NCBI GenBank assembly: GCA_035552775.1
Contig: DASZKW010000032.1
Span: forward strand, 11,604-75,603
DNA: 64,000 bases
Source: DASZKW01 sp035552775
Lineage (GTDB): Bacteria > Actinomycetota > Acidimicrobiia > Acidimicrobiales > Palsa-688
Direction: 5' to 3'
In this document: positions 50,045 through 56,879 of the stretch, piece after piece
Layout of the letters: every line of letters begins with the position of its first letter
Position numbering within the stretch: the stretch's first letter is position 1
The notes under the pieces: generated by a model
The model's database searches: none
Seen by the model: only the letters and a program-made list of their open reading frames with translations
What the model was told of the DNA's origin: nothing
Made by a program: the position numbers and the translations under genes

Positions 50045-51286
50045 TCAGCACACCTCTCGGAGATCGACAGCGGCGGTGAATGCTTCCAGGGTGGGGAGGA
50101 TGGTGGCGGTCGGCCCGCACTCGCCGGCGACGGCCTCCACGGTCTTCAATCCGTTGCCGGTGACGTAGACGACGACACGCTCGTCGGGGCGCACCACGCC
50201 CTGGGAGGCCAGCTTGGCAAGGGTGGCGATGGTGACCCCGCCGGCGGTCTCCGCGAAAATTCCCTCGGTACGAGCCAGAAGGCGGATGCCGGCGATCACC
50301 TCGGCATCGGTCACCGACTCGATGGCCCCGCCCGAGGAGCGCACCGCATCGAGGGCGTACACACCGTCCGCGGGGTTGCCGATGGCCAGCGACTTGGCGA
50401 TGGTGTCGGGCTTGACGGGGCGGACCACGTCGGTGCCCTCGGCGAACGCCGTCGCCACCGGCGAGCAACCGGCCGCCTGGGCGCCCGAGACCCGCACGTG
50501 GGGTGCTTCGTCGAGCAGCCCGACGGCGTACAGCTCCTTGAAGCCCTTGGCGATCTTGGTCAGCTGGCTGCCGGAGGCGATGGGGACGACCACATGGTCG
50601 GGCGGTTGCCATCCGAGCTGCTCGGCGACCTCGAAGGCGAGGGTCTTGGAGCCCTCCGCGTAGTAAGTGCGCACGTTGACGTTGACGAAAGCCCACGACG
50701 GGTGCTCACCCGCCAGCTCCGCGCACAGCCGGTTGACGTCGTCGTAGTTGCCCTCCACGGCGATGAGCTGCCCGCCGAACACGGCTGTCGTCACCACCTT
50801 GGCCGCCTCGAGGTCGGCGGGGATACAGACCACGGACTGCATGCCGGCGTGGGCGGCGTGGGCGGCGACGGAGTTCGCCAGGTTGCCCGTGGACGCGCAG
50901 GCGGCCACCTTGAAGCCGAGCTCGCGTGCCTTGGTTAGCGCCACGGACACCACCCGGTCCTTGAACGAACCGGTCGGGTTGAGCGTGTCGTTCTTCACCC
51001 ACAGCTCGCCCAGGCCGAGCTCGGCGGCGAGGCGGTCAGCTCGGACCAGGGGCGTGAAGCCGGCGCCGAGGTCGACGGCACCCTGCGGGCGGGCCGGCAG
51101 CAGATCGGCGTAGCGCCAGATCGAGTGCGGACCGGCCGCGATGCGCTCCTTGGAGATCGTCGCGGCCACCGCCTGGTAGTCGTAGACGACCTCGAGGGGC
51201 CCGAAGCACCACTCGCAGACGTGAAGCGCCTCGGCCGGGTACGGGCGCGAGCACTCTCTACAGCGGAGACCTTCGACGAACGGCAC
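50045..51286 (-). CDS. thrC: threonine synthase or ThrC-like PLP enzyme
   Basis: 413-aa fold-type II PLP enzyme. A zinc-ribbon-like start (CRECSRPYPAEALHVCEWC, about 9-27) precedes the catalytic domain. NPTGSFKDR (about 103-111) carries the PLP-binding Lys, ASTGNLANSVAAHAAHAG (about 129-146) the phosphate-binding asparagine loop, and VYVTGNGLKT (about 378-387) closes the fold. It converts O-phosphohomoserine to threonine. The gene is paired with a sulfur-carrier gene, so a carrier-dependent sulfhydrylase (cysteine or homocysteine forming) is an alternative function that sequence alone cannot exclude. Confidence 0.88.
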   Translation of the reverse strand: MPFVEGLRCRECSRPYPAEALHVCEWCFGPLEVVYDYQAVAATISKERIAAGPHSIWRYADLLPARPQGAVDLGAGFTPLVRADRLAAELGLGELWVKNDTLNPTGSFKDRVVSVALTKARELGFKVAACASTGNLANSVAAHAAHAGMQSVVCIPADLEAAKVVTTAVFGGQLIAVEGNYDDVNRLCAELAGEHPSWAFVNVNVRTYYAEGSKTLAFEVAEQLGWQPPDHVVVPIASGSQLTKIAKGFKELYAVGLLDEAPHVRVSGAQAAGCSPVATAFAEGTDVVRPVKPDTIAKSLAIGNPADGVYALDAVRSSGGAIESVTDAEVIAGIRLLARTEGIFAETAGGVTIATLAKLASQGVVRPDERVVVYVTGNGLKTVEAVAGECGPTATILPTLEAFTAAVDLREVC

Positions 51287-51464
51287 CTGTCCTCCTCATC
51301 GGCTCGGGCATTGGCACCTGGTCCCCGGGGGCACCTGGTTGCCGCGGCGTCGTAGGGCCCGTCCCTCGACCGCTCTGGATGATGTGACCTTCCATTGTGG
51401 CGCGAAACGGACCCGAAGGTCAACGTGAAAGACTCGGGGGTCGACGTGGCAGGATGCGTTGGCC

Positions 51465-52370
51465 ATGTTGCGTTCCTTCCACGCCGCTGACTTCCCCGCG
51501 GAACGGGTCGCCGCGGCCAAGCGGGGCCGCACCGTGTCGGTGGTCGTCCCCGCCCGCGACGAGGCCGCCACCGTCGCCGGTGTGGTCGGCGTCATCCGCA
51601 CCGAGCTGATGGAACGCCATGCCGTGGTCGACGAGCTGGTGGTCGTCGACGACGGCTCCACCGACGGCACCGCCCGGGAGGCGGTGGCTGCCGGAGCCGA
51701 TGTCGTCGCCGCCGCCGAGGTCCTGCCCGAGTACGGCACCGAGCACGGCAAGGGCCAAGCCCTGTGGCGGGGCGTCCACGTGACCGGCGGCGACGTGGTG
51801 GCGTTCTGCGACGCTGACGTGACGGGATTCGACGTCGGCTTCGTCCTGGGCGTGGTGGGCCCCCTGCTGGCATGCGACGACGTACACCTCGTGAAGGGTT
51901 TCTACCGGCGGTCCTTCCGGGGCCAGCCCGGTGAGGGCGGCCGGGTGACCGAACTGGTGGCCCGGCCGGTGGTGTCGCTGCTTTTTCCCCACCTGGCCCC
52001 ATTTCTCCAGCCCCTGGCCGGCGAGTTCGCCGCCCGGCGCGAGGTGCTCGAAGCGGTGCCGTTCGTCGGCGGTTACGGCGTCGACCTGGGATTGCTGATC
52101 GACGTGGCCGACCGTTTCGGCGTGGGCGCCCTGGCCCAGTGCGACCTGGGCCAGCGGGACCACCGCAACCGGCGGTTGGCGGAACTGCGGCCACAGGCCG
52201 AGGTGATCCTCCGCCTCGCCCTGGAACGGGCGGGCGTAGCCCTGGGCGGGCAACCTGGCCGGTTCGCCACCTTGGTCGGCCAACCGGTCCCGAGCGTCGA
52301 GCCGTACCCGCCCGGGCTGGTTGAGCGCCCGCCGCTCGCCGGCGTGGCCGCCCACCGCAAGACTGCGTGA
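51465..52370 (+). CDS. gpgS: glucosyl-3-phosphoglycerate synthase
   Basis: 301-aa GT81 enzyme: NDP-glucose + 3-phosphoglycerate to glucosyl-3-phosphoglycerate, precursor of glucosylglycerate and of methylglucose lipopolysaccharides. VSVVVPARDEAATV (about 24-37), VVDDGSTDGTAREAV (about 59-73), GKGQALWRGVHVTGGDVVAF (about 92-111) with the DAD that follows, and VGGYGVDLGLLIDVADRFG (about 198-216) match mycobacterial GpgS. ATG at 51465 chosen over TTG 51459, with AGGA upstream. It is divergent from thrC and convergent with the glycerate kinase. Confidence 0.92.
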   Translation: MLRSFHAADFPAERVAAAKRGRTVSVVVPARDEAATVAGVVGVIRTELMERHAVVDELVVVDDGSTDGTAREAVAAGADVVAAAEVLPEYGTEHGKGQALWRGVHVTGGDVVAFCDADVTGFDVGFVLGVVGPLLACDDVHLVKGFYRRSFRGQPGEGGRVTELVARPVVSLLFPHLAPFLQPLAGEFAARREVLEAVPFVGGYGVDLGLLIDVADRFGVGALAQCDLGQRDHRNRRLAELRPQAEVILRLALERAGVALGGQPGRFATLVGQPVPSVEPYPPGLVERPPLAGVAAHRKTA

Positions 52371-52417
52371 CGGGGACAAACCGCACCGTCGAGAACCCGG
52401 TCCCCCCTTTCCGCAAC

Positions 52418-53419
52418 TCATGCCCGCAGGCGCTCGACCACGACCTCGGTGATGCATTCGAGCGTCGCCCCCATGGCCCGTTCCCGTCCGAATCTGGTGA
52501 CCAGCGACTCGTGGGCGACCGGGGGGTCTCCGAACGCCTCGCCGGCGACCACGAGCAGTGGCACGCCCGCGCCCGCCGCCAGTCCCGCCACGCCGCCGAC
52601 CGCCTTGCCGGAGAAGGACTGGTCGTCCAGGAATCCCTCCCCCGTCACCACCAGATCGGCGCCCTCGATACGGTCCGCCAGTTCGATCGTGTCGGCGACG
52701 AGATCGAACCCGGGCACCAGGTTGGCGCCGAGCGCGGCCAGTCCTCCCGCCAGGCCCCCGGCGGCGCCCGAACCCTCGAGGGCGCGCACGTCGACGCCGA
52801 AGCGCGACTCGTAAAGCTGGACTAGGCGCTCGAGTCGCCGGGTCAGTAGCGCCACCTGGGCGGGCGACGCGCCCTTCTGGGGGGCGAAGACGGCAGCGGC
52901 GTCGACGAAGCGGGTGGTCACGTCGCACGCGACGAGTATCTCCACGCCGGCCAGACGGCTGTGCGGCTCGAGCACGTCGACGGCAGCCAGCCCGCCGTCG
53001 GTGGTCGCCGATCCACCCATCCCGACGAGCACGCGTCGGGCACCCGCCCCCACCGCGGCGGCGATGAGCTGCCCGGTGCCGGTGGTGTCGGCGCGGATTG
53101 GGTCGTTGCCCTCCGCTCCCCCGGCCAACTCGAGGCCTGACGCCAGGGCCATCTCGATCACGGCCTGGGTCTGGCCCACGGCGAACGGGGAATCACGGAG
53201 GCGCCACTCGGCCCGGACGGGGTCGCCGAGCGGGCCGTGCACACGGAGGGTGCGCACCCGGCCGCCGATCACTTCACAGAACCCCTCGCCGCCGTCGGAT
53301 ACCGGAGCCTCGTCGCTGGTCCACCCGGCGGCCTCGGCGGCGCGAGCGACGGCCCCGGCCACCTGGGCCGCGGTTGCCGTCCCCCGGAACTTGTCAGGCG
53401 CGGCGACGACGTGGGGCAC
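52418..53419 (-). CDS. glycerate kinase (GlxK/GarK family)
   Basis: 333-aa glycerate 2-kinase family protein. VVAAPDKFRGTATAAQVAGA (about 4-23) is the N-terminal Lys-containing motif, APVSDGGEGFCEVIGG (about 37-52) the D-G-G-E-G substrate motif, GTGQLIAAAVGAGARRVLVG (about 114-133) and GGSATTDGG follow, and LVVTGEGFLDDQSFSGKAVG (about 255-274) is the ATP-site block. GTG at 53419 gives the family N-terminus. With gpgS on one side and a GT20 synthase on the other, it may feed or recycle phosphoglycerate for glucosylglycerate metabolism; this link is inferred. Confidence 0.9.
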   Translation of the reverse strand: MPHVVAAPDKFRGTATAAQVAGAVARAAEAAGWTSDEAPVSDGGEGFCEVIGGRVRTLRVHGPLGDPVRAEWRLRDSPFAVGQTQAVIEMALASGLELAGGAEGNDPIRADTTGTGQLIAAAVGAGARRVLVGMGGSATTDGGLAAVDVLEPHSRLAGVEILVACDVTTRFVDAAAVFAPQKGASPAQVALLTRRLERLVQLYESRFGVDVRALEGSGAAGGLAGGLAALGANLVPGFDLVADTIELADRIEGADLVVTGEGFLDDQSFSGKAVGGVAGLAAGAGVPLLVVAGEAFGDPPVAHESLVTRFGRERAMGATLECITEVVVERLRA

Positions 53420-53521
53420 CGCCCCATGGTGCCCTCCCACCGCCGGCAATGCCCCGGCGACCACGGGCCACGGGCGGACCCGCATGCGGAGCCGTTCACC
53501 GTGGCTAGGGTTGCCGCCGCC

Positions 53522-54940
53522 ATGGACGAAGCGATCGAGGGGAGCGACGGGGCGCCCGGAGCGGGGGCCTCATTGGTGGTGATGTCCAACAGGGGACCGC
53601 TCAACTTCACCCACGGGCCGGACGGCGAGTTGCAGGCGCGACGCAGCGCCGGAGGCCTCGTGGTCACCCTCGGACCCGGAGTCGAGCGGGCGGGGGCGTT
53701 GTGGATGGCCAGCGCCATCAGTGACGCCGACCGGACCGCGGCGTCGCGTGGGGTGGTGGAGAGCGACGGGTTCCGCCTGCGGTCCCTCGTGATCGAACCC
53801 GACACCTACAGGGCCTACTACGACGTGGTGGCCAACGGCTCCCTCTGGTATGTGCTCCACGGGCTGTGGGACCTCCCCCGCCGCCCCCGCTTCGACCGCC
53901 ACTGGCACAGGGCCTGGGATGCCTACGTGGCCGTCAACCGGCACTTCGCCGACGCCGCCGCCCAAGTGGCCGGCCCGGATGCAACCGTCCTGGTGCAGGA
54001 CTACCACCTGGCCCTGGTGCCCGGCGCCCTGGGGGCGGCCCGGCCCGACCTGCACGTCACCACGTTCCTGCACACCCCGTGGTGCTCGCCGGCCGAGTTC
54101 GCCGTACTCCCCGACCGGGTGGGCCGCGCCGTCCTCGAGGGCCTGGCCGGTGGGGGCGGGCGGGGCTCGGTCGGGTTTCATTCGCCGCGTTGGGCGCGGG
54201 CATTCGAGGCCTGTTGCCACGAGGTGCTCGGGCGTTGCCCACCCACGTTCGTGGCCCCCGCGGCGCCCGACGCCGCCGACACCCGCAGTGTCGCCGCCTC
54301 CCCCGCTTGCGCGGAGGCGCTGGCATCGCTCGATGCCGAGGTGGGCGACCGGCGCCTGATCGTCAGGGTCGACCGCATCGAGCTGTCGAAGAACGTGCTG
54401 CGCGGCTTCCACGCGTTCGACGAGCTGCTCGGGGAGCGGGCGGACCTACGGGGCAGGGTGGTGTTCGGGGCGTTCGTGTACCCGTCCCGGCAGGGGCTCG
54501 CCGATTACCTGGCCTACGGCCAGGAGGTCGTGACACTGTCCAGGGTGATCAACGAGCGCTGGGGCACGCCCGAGTGGACCCCGATCCTGCTGGACGCTGA
54601 CGACGGCTACCCCCTCTCGGTGGCTGCCATGCGCCGGGCCGACGTGCTCCTGGTCAACCCGGTGCGCGACGGGCTCAACCTGGTGGCCAAGGAACTGGCG
54701 ATAGCGAACGAGCGCGACGCGGTCCTGGTCCTCAGCCGTCAGGCCGGATGCTGGGAGGAGCTGCGTGATCACGCCTTGGTGGTCAACCCGTTCGACGTCA
54801 CCGCTACCGCCGCCGCCCTCGGGCGGGCATTGGACATGCCCGCGGCCGAGCGCCGGGAGCGGGCGGCGGCACTGCGCAAGCTGGTCGAGGCGCGCACGCC
54901 GATCGACTGGTTCGACGACCTGGTGCGCGCCGCGGGCTGA
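53522..54940 (+). CDS. otsA: GT20 glycosyltransferase, trehalose-6-phosphate synthase-like
   Basis: 472-aa GT20 enzyme. LVVMSNRGPLNF (about 18-29), SAGGLVVTLGP, VLVQDYHLALVP (about 157-168), TTFLHTPWCSPAEF (about 180-193) and VNPVRDGLNLVAKELAIANE (about 378-397) are GT20 hallmarks. The NDP-glucose motif usually written D-R-x-D-Y-x-K-G reads DRIELSKNVLRGF here, as in an actinobacterial subgroup, so the acceptor or product may differ from trehalose-6-phosphate. ATG at 53522, 102 bases from the divergent glycerate kinase. The matching phosphatase gene lies convergently downstream. Confidence 0.82.
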   Translation: MDEAIEGSDGAPGAGASLVVMSNRGPLNFTHGPDGELQARRSAGGLVVTLGPGVERAGALWMASAISDADRTAASRGVVESDGFRLRSLVIEPDTYRAYYDVVANGSLWYVLHGLWDLPRRPRFDRHWHRAWDAYVAVNRHFADAAAQVAGPDATVLVQDYHLALVPGALGAARPDLHVTTFLHTPWCSPAEFAVLPDRVGRAVLEGLAGGGGRGSVGFHSPRWARAFEACCHEVLGRCPPTFVAPAAPDAADTRSVAASPACAEALASLDAEVGDRRLIVRVDRIELSKNVLRGFHAFDELLGERADLRGRVVFGAFVYPSRQGLADYLAYGQEVVTLSRVINERWGTPEWTPILLDADDGYPLSVAAMRRADVLLVNPVRDGLNLVAKELAIANERDAVLVLSRQAGCWEELRDHALVVNPFDVTATAAALGRALDMPAAERRERAAALRKLVEARTPIDWFDDLVRAAG

Positions 54941-55047
54941 GGCCGGCGGGGCGGCGTTGGCTGAGCCGGGCGGGGCCGAGGCCGGGGGGCCGAGGGCTGG
55001 GCGCCGCGGTTTGAGGGCCGGCCAGCGGCCGTTGAGGGCGCTGGCGG

Positions 55048-55860
55048 TCAGCCGGCGAGGGCTTCGAGGACCGCCAGGGCTCCGGCGGGGCCGTCCACCA
55101 CCAAGTCCGCGGCGGCGAGCAACTCGGCGGGAGCCTCGGCGCTGGCGACGGCCACGGCCAGCGTGGTGACCCCCTCCCGGCGCAGGCGCTCCAAACACAC
55201 GAACGCCGGCAGATCCCCACGGTCGTCTCCCAGATAGCACACCGCCGACCAGCCCGCCGCCAGGTCGGCGACCACCGTCCCCTTGTCGGCGTCCACCGGT
55301 GGGCGCAGCTCGACGGATCGACGGCCTGGATGGACCTGCAGGCCGGTCGCGGCCGCCTGACGCTGCGCGAAGTCACCTATCCACGCCGCGTGCTGCGGAG
55401 CCGTGCGCACGTGCAGGGTCACGGCCAGGCCCTTGCGCTCGACGCGGACCCCAGCCGGCGCCTCGGCGTCCGCGGTGGTCGCCGCCTCGTCCACCGCCTC
55501 CTGCCACTGGGCGGCTTCGGGGTGGACCTCGACCTCGCCGTCGGCGACGCTGCGCTCGAGGCCGTACAGCCCGGCCAGGCATACGCCGGGCAACGCCGGC
55601 AGTCGCTCTTGCAGGTAGCTGACCGGACGCCCCGAGACCACCCCCACCGCCCCGTAGCGCTCGACGAGGCGGCGCAACACCTCTGCGGCCCCGGGGAGGG
55701 CCACCGCCTGGTCGGGATCGTCGACGATCGGTGCGAGCGTCCCGTCGAAGTCGGTCAGCACCGCCGCCCGCTCGGGATCAGCCAGGAAAGGCCGGATCGA
55801 CTCGCCCAGCCGTGCCCAGAAGTCGTCCGCCTGGCGACCACCACCGTCTGGAGCGTCCAT
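55048..55860 (-). CDS. otsB: trehalose-6-phosphate phosphatase
   Basis: 270-aa HAD-superfamily phosphatase. LTDFDGTLAPIVDDP (about 35-49) contains the D-x-D-G-T nucleophile motif, GVVSGRPVSYLQERLP (about 73-88) motif II, GLAGLYGLER-like AGLYGLERS (about 95-103), PPVDADKGTVVADLA (about 188-202) the Lys motif, and YLGDDRGDLPAFVCL (about 209-223) the metal-binding GDDxxD motif. It removes phosphate from trehalose-6-phosphate or a similar product of the GT20 enzyme it faces. It converges with otsA across 107 bases of GC-rich, low-complexity sequence with no clear feature. Confidence 0.92.
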   Translation of the reverse strand: MDAPDGGGRQADDFWARLGESIRPFLADPERAAVLTDFDGTLAPIVDDPDQAVALPGAAEVLRRLVERYGAVGVVSGRPVSYLQERLPALPGVCLAGLYGLERSVADGEVEVHPEAAQWQEAVDEAATTADAEAPAGVRVERKGLAVTLHVRTAPQHAAWIGDFAQRQAAATGLQVHPGRRSVELRPPVDADKGTVVADLAAGWSAVCYLGDDRGDLPAFVCLERLRREGVTTLAVAVASAEAPAELLAAADLVVDGPAGALAVLEALAG

Positions 55861-55907
55861 GTAGCTTTCCGCCGATGTGAGCGGGGATCAGTCGGCCGCG
55901 AGGCGTT

Positions 55908-56522
55908 TCAGCCTCCGACCCCCGCGGAGCTGGACGCAGTCGTGGACGTGGTCGACAACGACTGCCCGGAGATGTCGGAGCCGATCAGGACCACCACGTC
56001 CGGGCTGGTCGTCTGGATCACCGACGACGAGAGGGGCGCAGTGGAGGGAAGCGAGGTCTGAACCGCAGCCGCCGACAGCCCGATGGATCTGGCTATCGCC
56101 GCCGCAGACGACTGGAAGCCGACCGCGTTGGCGTAGACCACCGACGACGTCACCGTCGTGGCGGTGGCGTTCTCGGGGGACAGGGTGTCGTAGCCGAGCG
56201 CCTTGAGCTTGGCACTGAAGTATCCGGCGGCGACAGGCGCGGTTGTGCCGTTGAACACGATCACCTTCACCGTGCTGGGAGCCGGCGGCGGGGCGGTCGT
56301 GGGAGTGGTGGACGGCACGGTCGAGGCGCTGGGCAGCGATGTCTTGGACGTGTGGTGAGCCGATGTGGTGGTCGCGGGGGTCGGTGACGGCGTCTTGTTG
56401 AGCAGCACGATGCCGACGATGACGGCGACGGCGACGAGGACGACGGCCTTGGTGGTCTGGGTCCCGGCGTCCTTGGCGAAGGACCCGTCGCCGGAGGTGT
56501 GGCCTCCGCGGGGTGCGTTCAT
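55908..56522 (-). CDS. LytR_C domain membrane protein (Cei-like)
   Basis: 204-aa single-pass membrane protein. A short cytoplasmic part, a membrane helix (TKAVVLVAVAVIVGIVLLN, about 24-42), a Thr/Ser/Pro-rich linker (about 45-85) and a LytR C-terminal domain (STVKVIVFNGTTAPVAAGYF, about 83-102; KLKALGYDTLSPENATATTV; VVVLIGSDI) follow in order. Pairing with DUF3263 is typical of actinobacteria, where the mycobacterial homologue (Cei) has an envelope role. The ATG overlaps the DUF3263 stop by 4 bases. Confidence 0.88.
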   Translation of the reverse strand: MNAPRGGHTSGDGSFAKDAGTQTTKAVVLVAVAVIVGIVLLNKTPSPTPATTTSAHHTSKTSLPSASTVPSTTPTTAPPPAPSTVKVIVFNGTTAPVAAGYFSAKLKALGYDTLSPENATATTVTSSVVYANAVGFQSSAAAIARSIGLSAAAVQTSLPSTAPLSSSVIQTTSPDVVVLIGSDISGQSLSTTSTTASSSAGVGG

Positions 56523-56800
56523 CGGGCGGGACCCTGCTGGTGGCCCCCGGGCCCGGCCGGCACCGAGCGCCCTTCGAACCTCGCCCGGCGGCGCCCATCT
56601 CGCAACCGGCGCAGCCGGCGAACGACCAGAGGCTCGTAGCGCACCGCCTCGTCGTCGTCCACGAGACCGGCGAGCAGTTCGTAGTAACGGGTGGCCGAGA
56701 GGGAGAAGCTCCTCCGGATGGCGTCGCGCTTCGAGCCGGGCTCTGTCCACCACGAGCGTTCGAAATCGAGGATCGCGCGGTCGCGATCGGTCAGTGCCAT
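56519..56800 (-). CDS. DUF3263 protein
   Basis: 93-aa small basic protein. ALTDRDRAILDFERSWW (2-18) and SKRDAIRRSFSLSATRYYEL (about 23-42), followed by RYEPLVVRRLRRLRDGRRR, match DUF3263, a small helix-turn-helix-like family restricted to actinobacteria. ATG at 56800 gives the standard start. It overlaps the LytR_C gene by 4 bases and so is translated with it. The C-terminal tail (about 75-93) is Gly/Pro-rich and unconserved. Confidence 0.88.
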   Translation of the reverse strand: MALTDRDRAILDFERSWWTEPGSKRDAIRRSFSLSATRYYELLAGLVDDDEAVRYEPLVVRRLRRLRDGRRRARFEGRSVPAGPGGHQQGPAR

Positions 56801-56879
56801 CCCGGTCACCCTGCCACCGTTGCCCGCCAGGATCAAGCATCCCCGGTTATCCGGGCACTTGCGCACGGTAGGCGAAGAC

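Noticed and set aside
52371..52410. GGGGAC...GTCCCC inverted repeat between gpgS and glycerate kinase as a terminator
   Set aside because: Only six base pairs with a 22-base loop and a competing short hairpin; the tail has just three T. Too weak to call.
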